From positions 46,075,250 to 46,139,249 of the forward strand of contig OW388296.1 of NCBI GenBank assembly GCA_936450465.1: DNA of 64,000 bases, in the 5' to 3' direction. Both the position numbers and the translations under genes were made by a program. This DNA is from Gibbula magus. Taxonomy: Eukaryota; Mollusca; Gastropoda; Trochida; Trochidae. Under the pieces are notes generated by a model, which was given only the letters and a program-made list of their open reading frames with translations, made no database searches and was not told the origin of the DNA. Positions 38,455 to 50,000 of the stretch are shown in pieces. How positions within the stretch are numbered: the first letter of the stretch is position 1; each line of letters begins with the position of its first letter.

Positions 38455-40095
38455 CACTCATGGCAAAAATGGTTGTCACCCCCAGACTGAGAACGCTACG
38501 TCAAGTTTAACTGAGTGTGGACAAATAATCAAACATGCAATAACTGTCAGAATGATTTGTGTGATTGGGAAAAACATTCGTAAAACATACCAGCTTGTAT
38601 TTTGGTCTTGTGCTGGCCAATTTAAGAAATTCTATCAGGATATGTATGGTCCCTGTGAAAAAGGGCAATTTTTTACAGTATCCATATAGTATCAATTGGA
38701 TGGGTATCAATAAAACAAATTACATTTTCAAGTTCAATTGTCGGTTTTATTTCATTCTGCAGTCATGTATGAGTATATTTACAAGCCTAATATCGGGTAG
38801 CACCGCCTCTGGAATTTTCAAGGGCGATAATTCGGGCAGGCATACTGTCTATCAGTGTGTTGATGTTTGCAACAGCCAAATTGTTCCATTCATTCACAAG
38901 AGCAGCCCGCAATTGCTGTAAATTTGCAGGAGCAGGGTCCAGTCTTCTAATTGCACGGTCAAGCTGATCCCAAGCATGTTCTATCGGATTCATATCCGGA
39001 CTTTTTGAAGGCCAGGGCAATCTTGTTACTCCTTGTGCCTGAATGAAAGCGTTCACTGTACGTGCACGATGGGCTGGTGCATTATCGTCCTGCAACAGGA
39101 AGTTGTTGCCATACACTCTTCTTGCATGTGGGAGGCAAACGGTTTCAAGAAGACGTCTGTACGACCTCTGGTTGACGTCTCCTTGAAGGACGACAAGATC
39201 CGTTTTACCGTTATGGTGTATTCCTGCCCATACGTGTACAGAACCGCCACCGTGGGCAACCTGATGCTGCAGACAGTCGTCATTGAACCTTTCCCCACGT
39301 AAACGTCGCACTCTCATTCTCCTGTCCACCTTATGCAGTAGGAAACGAGACTCATCAGTAAATATGACGTGACGCCAATGTCCAAGTTGGATTCTGCGGT
39401 GCTGCTGCGCCCAAGCAAGCCGTGCCCTGCGGTGGACCAGTGTCCAGAATGGTTTGATGGCAGGTCTTCTTGCCTTATATCCATGCTGGAGCAACCTGTT
39501 CACTACAGTTCTCCGGCAAATGGGCGTATTAATATGAGCCCCCCATCTCTGTGCAAGAGTCAAAGACGAAAGACGTCTATGACGTCGGGTCAAACGAAGA
39601 AGAATTCTATCCTGACGAACCGTAGTTTTCTTGGGACGGCCTGAAGACTTATTCGGAACAACATTTCCCTGTATAGCGTGCAGTCTTTTAATCCTTTGAA
39701 CAGTTCTAACACTGACGTTACATGCTGCAGCAATGACACGATTCGAAGCGCCACCACGACTCATGCCAATGATTTCATGTCTGATTCCTGGTGGAGTGGG
39801 ACCAGGCATGGTCTATGCTTTTCAGAAACTATAGTCGTGAAGCTGTATCTTATGAAAGAGGTCTATAGTAATCGATGGAAATGACAAACCTAAGGAGACA
39901 AATTTCAATCATTTCAATGAAATGCACGTGGTCTACATGAAACCGCTGAATCTGTTCATTGTAAAGTGTGAGTTAATGTAACTTCATGCCTGTAATGACA
40001 TTTCCATGGAAAACCAACATTGCCATGCATACAATGTGATATAAACTCCAATTTAATTAAATATTAGGGGGTGACAACCATTTTTGCCATGAGTG
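38455..40095 (-). mobile_element. Tc1-type transposon, apparently complete
   Basis: About 1.64 kb bounded by TA and 29-bp inverted ends beginning CACTCATGGCAAAAATGGTT. Holds one intact transposase. It lies between the two duplicated segments, at the edge of the 40097-41190 repeat. Confidence 0.9.
38787..39809 (-). CDS. Tc1-type transposase, DD34E
   Basis: 340 residues, the normal length for the family, without stops. Two helix-turn-helix regions at the N-terminus (about 10-45 and 65-110) with SGRPKKT between them bind the inverted ends. The catalytic triad is visible as FTDES (D152), LLQDDNAPAH (D242) and NPIEHAWD (E277), with 34 residues between the second D and the E. It cuts and pastes the element at TA sites in the nucleus. 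Open frame plus matching ends suggest a recently active copy; activity itself cannot be judged. Confidence 0.95.
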   Translation of the reverse strand: MPGPTPPGIRHEIIGMSRGGASNRVIAAACNVSVRTVQRIKRLHAIQGNVVPNKSSGRPKKTTVRQDRILLRLTRRHRRLSSLTLAQRWGAHINTPICRRTVVNRLLQHGYKARRPAIKPFWTLVHRRARLAWAQQHRRIQLGHWRHVIFTDESRFLLHKVDRRMRVRRLRGERFNDDCLQHQVAHGGGSVHVWAGIHHNGKTDLVVLQGDVNQRSYRRLLETVCLPHARRVYGNNFLLQDDNAPAHRARTVNAFIQAQGVTRLPWPSKSPDMNPIEHAWDQLDRAIRRLDPAPANLQQLRAALVNEWNNLAVANINTLIDSMPARIIALENSRGGATRY

Positions 40096-40096
40096 T

Positions 40097-41190
40097 ACCA
40101 CAGACCTGACATCTGTAATATGTTACATGTAGGAATAAAGATTAGGAATGAGAATAATTTAGGAATAAGTAATGTAAGCTACTCAAAGGGAGGGGTCAAA
40201 TTCAAATACATGGTAAATTACGGGAATTTGTTGGTGAATATACTTGAGGGGTGTAATTGCGCAAGTTTTATGGGCCTATAAAATGCAAAGAGTTACAACA
40301 TTTAATATACGACCCTCGTATTTAAACCTCAGGGCAGTCAAATGCTTCTATCGGACTTTCTGTAAGTGCCACTATCAGTTCTGTTAATCACATATGTCAA
40401 ATGTTATCAATGGTCATAATTTATCGAGAAATACTGACTTGTGCTGAAAATAATCTAAAATATCTCAAATTAAACTATTATTGTTCATATTTGGCACGTT
40501 TGGATGAACATGCAAGTCGAGTGAGAGTTTTTAAACTAAGTCAGAACATATGGTAGTTTGGCTAAAAGAACTCAAAAGGGGGCTTGAATGAATAAGACAC
40601 TAGCTGAAAGGAGTGACATTTGAATGTCCAAATGGCATATACATGTATACACGTCCAAAAAAGAAACGCATACGTGAAAATTATAACAGATTTTTTTTTA
40701 TTGATTTTGAACAAGCATGTAACCGATAATTGTACATAAATGACTGACGCTGAAGAAAGATATAATCTGCACATGTGGGTTGTCTGCCAGGAGTGGTCAC
40801 AACAGGTACTGAGAACAACACCCCCCTCCCGGAAAATCTGAGTCCCATATTTTGTCATCAATCATTGTATAAATGCGTAGAAGTTCAGTGTCTCCAGTAT
40901 CATTCACAAGTGTACATTCACTGTTACTAAACGCTCATTCGCACTAGAATATAAACTTGTCAGAAATTGCAAATAAGCGTTTCTTTTTTTGAAGGGTAAA
41001 CATGAGTATATGCTGCAATGTAACTATGCGATTGCGACACTGTAAAATGTGTATATTCATACACATACCGGTAGGTGCATATTAATGATAATGTCTATCT
41101 TTTAACCTAAACTTGCACTAACACTCAAAACCGTTTATGAATGGCGTGAAGAAAAGAACATGTGGGAGTTTTACTAATATTCCAACTTTT
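40097..41190. repeat. Dispersed repeat, inverted partner of 23469-24560
   Basis: Reverse copy of the 23.5-kb repeat. The two open frames are kept: plus 40093-40281 ending CNCASFMGL and minus 40861-40562 starting MMTKYGTQ. Function unknown. Confidence 0.8.
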
Positions 41191-41370
41191 TAAAGGGGCA
41201 GTAGCACGTTTTTTGCAAACATTATTTTTTCAAATTTCCCATTTATAATGATAGTTTATGTCATTTATATTTACTTAAGAGGGTAAAACATCTTATTACA
41301 CAAACCAATTATCCGTAGTGGTAATAACGGTGTTGCGTATAAAGCAATTGTTGCATGGCGGCCATTTTAG
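41190..41370 (+). repeat. MITE, TTAAAGGGGC family, left half at duplication edge
   Basis: Starts TTAAAGGGGCAGTAGCACG and matches the family up to GGCGGCCATTTTA, where it stops and copy B of the segmental duplication begins. The right half is missing. Confidence 0.85.
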
Positions 41371-41562
41371 TAAATGTATTCGATAGACACATGTTTTGTA
41401 AAGAAGTTCTGTTATTTGTACGACTGTTCAAATACACATACGGACGAGCCTACAACTGCATCCTAGAATTGAAGATTGTTCACCAACTTGTGTATCTGAA
41501 TGAAATCATGAGCCATGATGCCAGATTCTGACAGAATTTACCCTTTTGCCAAACCCAAATGT

Positions 41563-42080
41563 ATACACTGTAGGCCAAAAGAAACGCCTACCAGCTATCT
41601 TATCAGATTTCGTAAAAACTACAATGAACAGTTTAGCAATATTATAGCATCATGAAGTTGCACCATTCTGCAAAATATATTTAAATGTAAGAAGTTGTCA
41701 TGTTACAAAAGAATGGCGATTGTTGAAATGAGACAACATCAATTGTTCAGTTTTCGATCAGTGCATGATCAGAAAAACATTTGAAACAGATTTACATACA
41801 ACCACGAGCAACAATACAGGTACGCATTCGCATTAAAGTGGTGATGACGCTAAAGATGTACGTGGTTACGGTGCGCGAATGAAGCAACTGGAAATAGCGG
41901 TCTTCACTGGGCGTGGTTTTAATGAATGTTATTGACTCGAATCACAGTTTTTCAATGAATTCAATGACATTTCATATCAATGATTGATCAGCATAATGTA
42001 GAAACCACCATTAATTATATTTAAGAAATTATTCAATCGTTCATTTTAAGGAAAATCAAGTTGGCGTTTCTTTTGGTCGA
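41563..42080. repeat. MITE, TACACTGTAGGCCAAAAGAA termini, copy B only
   Basis: About 518 bp, with GGCCAAAAGAAACGCC at the left mirrored by GGCGTTTCTTTTGGTC at the right. Absent from copy A near 30490, where flanking sequence is continuous. Confidence 0.8.
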
Positions 42081-42113
42081 CAAATTGTTTACGCGCATTT
42101 TTAACAGCCAGTA

Positions 42114-42576
42114 CTAATGCCATGCCTTTCGAATGTGCAGCGTAGACGTTCCTATCGCATGGTGGAGGCAGGAACGTCAATAACTGCCGTTGAAGGATGA
42201 TGGGATGCAGACGTCATGATGTTTATGACTTACAAACTCGACTACATGACTATGACTACAAACTACAACAAACTGACACCACTGCTGTTCATCCATGCAT
42301 GACGTCACAGGCAGAGGATTGTCAAATTGTCCTTCGTCACCTCCGTAAATGTGTTTTGACAGCTACAGGCACCAGACATGAGTTGTTCAGAGGTCGATTG
42401 TCGGCACAATACCATTCGAAACCGGCTTCTGGCTGCTCACCGACATGCTCGACGACTGATCAAGGAACAATTTTGATGCTATTTCATCTATGTCAACGTT
42501 TGCTTTGGGGTCGACTACTGATTATCCGTGGGAATCTTACAGCTGCAGCTACAATGGCGACGACTGTCAAGTAACG
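42114..42576 (+). pseudogene. Worn Tc1-type transposase N-terminus (copy B)
   Basis: Counterpart of 30535-30955. It keeps VYDLQTRLH and TATGTRHELF, then loses the frame. No catalytic domain. Confidence 0.55.
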
Positions 42577-42924
42577 TGTGTACACATCTCATACAATCAC
42601 CCTGCACCTACACACCTACACTTTATCATCAGGGCTATCTCGATGTTAGTTGTTGGGAGGGAAGGAATATAACAGCACACCTCACAATATATGATCACAA
42701 TGCTTGGAATTGACGTTTGCGGTGATGCTATGAACATGTGCGTCTTGGCAAACCACTGTCGCTTTAAAATGCCTAATCACCTGCGTGGGATACGCATCAA
42801 CACTCCGTCAATCCAGACAAAACAGCCAAGTCACAATTTAACTCGGTTGGGGCAATAATTCACCTTTTGATTGAGCTCTGAGTATACATAGTTAGGCAAA
42901 GTTTTGGTTGACATGCTGTTAAGG

Positions 42925-43470
42925 ATGTTCGCTCCTCAAATTTATTAAACTTTTTTTCTAACTTATATTTTTTAAAAGATCAAAGTATATGATTGGAAAA
43001 TCAGCATTAAAAAATAGGGGGTAGTGTGGGTTTTTTTTCGAGATATGACGCCTGTAAGATAGTGGGGTGAAGTACAATTTTAACATGGGAGTCTATGGGA
43101 AAATGAGAAAATAAACTGCTTAAACTTTAAAATACAACATTTCTAGTATCAAACTTTTTTCCTTTTTTGATATGTTACAAAGTTCATGTTACCCTACCGA
43201 AATCGATGAAAAAATATATATGGTAGTGTGGGTTTTTTTAAGCTTTGACACAAAATGTACCTGAAAACCCCCATTTTTAGTCAAATTTAGTCCATTTATG
43301 CTGTTTAAGCACTTTTTAGAGGTTCTAAAGTCACATTATTTTTTATTTCATTTGTTTTTTAAAAGTATGTAGATGATGTAGAATATCTTGAAGTACATAA
43401 AGATAAGAACAAATCTTTACTTAATCATATATCATTTTTGAAGTTGAACAGGAAGGAGCGGACATCCTCA
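42925..43470. repeat. MITE with AGGATGTTCGCTCCT termini (copy B)
   Basis: Counterpart of 31302-31855 with the same inverted ends. Confidence 0.75.
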
Positions 43471-44030
43471 ACATCGATTCATTTCAATCCCTTGCTACGT
43501 CCATGTTGATCAGTACTGACCGGAAGTCATCAGTTATCAGGAAAGATAATTCTTGGTCGTATTGTACAACAATCTTTCGAAACTCGAATAGCATTATGCC
43601 AAAGTTCGAAAATATGTATCACTGACATGGTTATCGCAGGGTTCGTTTGAGAATAAAATGCATATGGATATAAGATGAATAATTGTCATCCTATTTCGTG
43701 TTATTTTATTGACCTTACAGTCAGAGTCAATTTACATGATATTTGCACTAAGATACACATGTATGTGAACCAATGTTCAGGAAGCAGCTGAACACCAAGT
43801 GACATAATGATCCCAATCATTACTGACATAAACTGAACAATGACATAGTTTCAGTGATGAGCTGCGGCGTTGTTTGATATTGCGCACAGTATAAATGCAT
43901 TACATATAATTATCAGTTAGAATTCAACTTTAATGCCACCAAAATGTTGCATTCCGATTCAATGTCGAAATAATAATGCCAAAGTGACAGATTGAGACAT
44001 AAAATGCTCAAAGCACTGTTTTAAGAGATT

Positions 44031-47000
44031 TCAGGCAAATCTATCCTTGATAACCACTTTATAAGGTTTTGGCAGGTAGACCAAACCAGTTTCTGCGGGT
44101 TCAAGGTCAGCTTTCACACCTTCGGGCATGCGTATTTCAAAGTTCCGGTAGAGAGCTGCAAGGATCATGTGAAGTTCCGGTTTGGCCAACGATTCCGCCA
44201 TGCATGCTCTCTTTCCAACAGAAAATGGCATCCAGCCTTCTAGCCTGGCGAATTTGCCATCTGAGTCGAGGAATCGCTCTGGTTTGAACTTCAATGGATC
44301 TTGCCAAAGTTGTGGATCATGGTGAACTGCATGGATATTTGGCATGACGAACGTCCCCTTTGGAATTGTGTATCCCCCTGTGTATACGAAATAGAAAACA
44401 ATTCAATATTTAAAGAGACATTAAGTATGTAGTTGGAGTCACATTATATCAAATGTTTTAAATGGTGTTATTTTATCGATAAGTACCAATATAAATTTAA
44501 CACTACTTAATTCAATATAATGACGATATAAAGTGAAAGTCGCGATTTAAGATTCATATACAATCAAGTGCATTCACGTTATATTAGTTTACACACCAAT
44601 GGATGTGTCACATGTCGTTGACCGAGGAACGCCGAATGGAGCTATGGTAGCTATTCTCATACTTTCATATAACACAGCTTCTGTGTACGGCAGATTTGTT
44701 CGGTCTGACATCAAAGGTGTTATACGAGAACCTATAAATAATAATCATAAAAAATAATGACATTTTTATTCAGAAATGTTTTATACAGCGTAAACCATGT
44801 TCAATCCATGCAATTGAATATCACTTGGTCTTGATAAGACATTGCAGGCAAAAACATGTGTCGCAATACACCATGGCTTAAATTAGCCAGTGAGGGAGAC
44901 TGGCATTATGTTATGCCTTAAGCGGAAAAATTAATATTAGTCACAAAAAATGCTGATTTTTGTAGAATAGATTATTGTAGAATAGAGCTAGTTTCACCAA
45001 CTTCAACAACTAGTTAAGATATGAATAAGCGGGAAACAAGATTACCAAACATACAACGTTTCAAAATAACAATCTTAGTCTAACGTAATGAGTTGATCGT
45101 GATTTGCAATGAGCCTGCTATGTCGCTGCATTTTGCTTTCATGACTTCATTTACAAATATAATCAGAACACTTATATTGCGTTTTTTCCAGGCTGAATAT
45201 CCTGCTCAAAACCCACAAATAGAGTCAAGGAAGTCAGAGGAAAGTCAACAGAAAGGAAATAGTGGGTTTTGACAGTTTGAAAGTCGGGGCAGGAGCGAAT
45301 AGTTGGTGGAAAAGCATTTCATTCTTGTGCAGCGACAACGGAAATGAGCGTTTTCCATATTTTGAGAGTTTGACTTTGGGGATGGCACAAAGGCACTGAT
45401 TCTCAGAGCGGAGTGATCTGGTTGAGCATAGGGCTTTGATTAGTTCTGAGAGGTAGCCTGGGGCTGCGTTAGTCCTGCACTGACGGGCAAGACAGAGGAG
45501 CTTGAACGGGATTCTGTACTGGAGTGGCAGCTAGTGGAGGTCTTTCAGAACAGGATTGATGTGGTGAGAGACGTGATATGATCGGCCTTCGTTAGTTTGT
45601 CACTGTCCTTTCTAATGACGCTATCCAGTGCCTGTTATTGTAGAATAATAAGAAATCGAATCGGACTGGCTAAACGAACTTTTCTTCAAGATAAACTCAC
45701 CTAAAACAGAATCCACCTCTTCATGTATTTTAGTCTGAACATCTGGGTGAGCTGTTATGTACAATATTGCCCAATACAGAGTCAGCCTGGTGGTGTCAAT
45801 ACCAGCTGGGAATAATAAAAATATTTTGATTCAAAATAAAAAAATTCACAGTCAATATAATGATTAATTATCAGCAATTATGACACCGTGATTAAAATGT
45901 AACTTCAAGGCATCACATTGCAGTGATAAAAACTGTTGAGAGTGATTGCTATGACGTCATTAGGTTGATGACCTCAGTACTCCATCTTCACTGAAGTTTT
46001 GATAACATTTTGTCTCAAGATCTACAAGATAAAATCTCGTATGCATGTTTTCTTACATCATGAGGTCGATCGTAATTATGTCATCAATGCAAGTTCAGTA
46101 ATGGTGATCAGACAACATTTAAATTACATTCTCTGAAAACCTGAAACCATGTGTAATAAAATGGTGTATATATTGTAAAAAAAGAATATCTTATACGTTA
46201 CCATTGAAAATGTCAAATATTGTCATGGCGAAGTGTGTGTCAGTAATTTCAGCAAGAAGATCTGGACTTTCTTCAGCAGCAAGTTCCTTCTGTGCAATCA
46301 ACATGGCGTCTGTGAAGTCTCGCTGGATATCTGAAGAATAAAACCAAGACAGAACTGTATCTTCGATGCAGAACAATACATCGATGTATCGATGCATCGT
46401 GATACTGACATTGTGACCCTCACAATATTAAGTCTCGATACAAAACCATTACAGACAATATATCATGATACAAATATCGGGAAGGTTGGCGATACATCGA
46501 TGTATCGCCATCAATGACGGTATATCCCAATATCATTTTCTTACTTATAATCAAAGAATCTGTAATATAATTTCAAATGAAATTGTACCCACTAATCAAT
46601 TATTCAAAAATAATGTAATCAATTAAATGTTTTCTTTCAGAGTTGAATATCTTAAAATGAAAAGTTGCAAAGTGTTTACATTTGCTAATTCAGTTTCCGT
46701 CAATAATATTAGCTTATATATTCTGTACTAGGTTTAACCTTTGAGGTGAATTCACTTGCATTTCAAAGTAATAAACTGGTATTGGGATATCTATCGTATC
46801 GCAACCCATGCATGCGCATCGTAATAATAATCGTTTCGCATGTTCCTTATCAATACTAGCTCATTATATTGTTAGATATATCACATCGCCACATTGACCA
46901 CAATACACAGCTCTAGTTCGAAGTTTGTATCACTGATCTCTACACAACCTTCTTCTCCAGCAATACATTCTTGGTATGAATATTCCACAGGGGTTCGAAT

Positions 47001-50000
47001 CACTGTTTGACCAATATTTTTTAAAATTCAAAATCTAGATTTTTGCAAGAAAATACTGTTTATGTACGATATTTTGAGCTCAAATTCCAAATTTGAGCGA
47101 AATCGGTGAAGAAATTAGATAAATATCCCCGCTATTGATATAAAGTGTCTTTATATATAAATATCCCCGCTATTGATATAAAGTGTCTTTATGTCAATAG
47201 CGGGGATATTTATATATAAGGACACTTTATATCAATAGCGGGGATATTTATCTAATTTCTTCACCGATTTCGCTCAAATTTGGAATTTGAGCTCACAACA
47301 TCGTTTATATATATTTTGAGCTCAAATTCCAAATTTGAGCGAAATCGGTGAAGAAATTAGATAAATATCCCCGCTATTGATATAAAGTGTCTTTATATAT
47401 AAATATCCCCGCTATTGATATAAAGTATCTTATTATAAATATCCCCGCTATTGATATAAAGTGTCTTTATATATAAATATCCCCGCTATTGATATAAAGT
47501 GTCTTTATATATAAATATCCCCGCTATTGATATAAAGTGTCTTTATATATAAATATCCCCGCTATTGATATAAAGTGTCTTTATATATAAATATCCCCGC
47601 TATTGATATAAAGTGTCTTTATATATAAATATCCCCGCTAATGATATAAAGTGTCTTTATGTCAATAGCGGGGATATTTATATATAAGGACACTTTATAT
47701 CAATAGCGGGGATATTGATCTAATTTCTTCACCGATTTCGCTCAAATTTGGAATTTGAGCTCACAACATCGTTTATAAACAGCATATTATTGCAAAAATC
47801 TAGATTTTTAATTCTAAAAAATATTGTCCAAACAGTGATTCGAACCCTTGTGGAATATCTGATGAGAGGGACATTATTCTGGCCTATTCTGGACAATTTG
47901 GAATTGTCTTCAAATCTGAGAATACACTTACCGAACTACTACTGATGGATACATTCATTTTAATTACTTTATTGTAGAGACTATCGCTTATTTCTATAAC
48001 CTAATGTTCAAACACAATATATATACATGTCGCTATTCTTCAGTGATGTCACTGCTCTTAAGTGGTACAGATCAGGTTTAAATTGATCATTTATTTTTTG
48101 TTTCATTTAACATAAAATAAACTGAACGCCAAAAGAAATGTTACACCTCTTTGAATTTGAATATCATAAAAAGTTACGTGTTCAAGGGAATGACGGAAGT
48201 TTTCTGTGAGACGAAGAGTACAGGCATGTTTGAATGCCAACGGCGGACATACCAGATACTGATCACATACAATTTGTCATTAAACTAATGATTATTCACT
48301 GACGTTGTTGTTTTTGTGCATGATAGGACAATTGGCCCACCCATGAACTGGCGATAACTTATTTACCATTAAAGTTACAGGTCTGTTATTTTAGCACGAA
48401 ACACTAAACTGATGGAGTGTTACAACACAACAAAGCAAATTCCTCTGAACACGTAACTTTTTATGATATTCAAATTCAAAGAGGTGTAACATTTCTGTTG
48501 GCGTTCAGTTTATTATATTTGGTTAATGTGATGATTAAAGTTTGATATAAAACGTTTCCGTTGATTAGTACCTGGAGAAAATGTCTCTTTGTGTTGGTTT
48601 ATTCTCTCATAGAGGTATTCCCGAATCTCTGCAAACATAGCCATAACCCTTCTGAATCTCCTGGTTGGGAACAGTCTTAAAGGCGGAAGCAGATCTTCCA
48701 AAAAGTCACTGCCAGATTCCTCGTTTGCTTTGTCCATGAGACCGCAGATTCGTATGAATTCTTTGTCATCTTTTGAGTACCTAGCACAAGACATACATCA
48801 TGGAAATAATTTGTTGAGACAGTCTTGCTAACCAAGGATGGCTTGGCAAAATGCTAAAATGTTGCCAGTTAATCCTAGAAAAGGGTTATCCTGAGGAGAA
48901 AAAAGAAACACTAATGCCCTTTGTCAAAGAATCAATGTCATACTGATCTATTATGGTATATATAAGCCTGGTACAAGCCTGGCAGCCGGGAAAAAATAAA
49001 ATCCCATCTACTGCATTGAGAAAAAAAACACTATTTCTGTACTGACTATTGCAACAACTAACTAATAAAATAGTAATGAAGGCTTACATCAAACTTTGTT
49101 TATAGTTGCAAATATGAAATGTCACTTGATGAAATGATTTTTACATTTCAATATTCCCTGTGCTTTTAATAATCTAGCTTGACGGTTTTATTGATGAATT
49201 TATTATTTTTATACTCACATTTCTGAAAAACATATTTTACTCAAAAGGTTGAAGACAATTAACCCGGTGTAAGGCTTAATGTCGAAGGATCCCTTTTCTT
49301 TCCTCATTTCCTGGAATACCATTTCAAGAACCACGCTAATGGTGTTTTGAAAATTGCTGCCTTTCATGTAAGATCTGAAACAAAATAGTCTGCCTTTGAA
49401 ATAATAGTCATCTAACTTTCAGCTTCAACTTAATGCCCATGATTATGTAATAACTGCATAGGCTCTGCAGCTTATCAGGCTTTGAATTGTAAGAGATCAA
49501 CAAACAATTAACCTTTATTTGAACAAAATCAATAAATGGTTCAACTAATATTACACAATCCTTTACTCTGACTTGCCAATAATCAATATAATCATTACGT
49601 TCTGTGTGTACTATTTTTTATATTTATTCATTAGAAATAAACACTATGTATTTAGCTCGGCAAAGCTCGGAAAATACAATGTTTATTCCTAATGCAGGAT
49701 ACTGACAAACCCAAACATACTCTCATGATAAACTCTGCATCCCACCCTTTGATCGTGAATATAACCTCAATGGAATAAATGAATAAACATGGTATATTTT
49801 GCATCATACTCAAGAGCTCTTAGAGCCCGTCTTCTATGAAGCTGCCATGTAGGTCAGTAATAGCAATATCCCTGCTTCCCACAGTCAATTTGTCAACTGA
49901 CAATATATTTAAGATTGTTTATATATCTACGAAGGCAAAACTAAAGAGAAGAGGTATATTTTAAGTCCTACCCAAGAGCTTTTAGAGCCAGTCTTCTATG

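Larger units (their letters stand above)
41370..49465. repeat. Segmental duplication, copy B
   Basis: Direct copy of 30275-38055, containing exons 5-10 of P450 gene B. Private insertions: MITE 41563-42080 and foldback 46983-47866. Divergence from copy A is low enough to be allelic in a mollusc. Confidence 0.9.

Noticed and set aside
38055..41370. Exons 1-4 for cassette A
   Set aside because: Looked for the PPGP hinge, FAGRP and DYGPxW blocks on the minus strand; only the Tc1 element and repeats are present.
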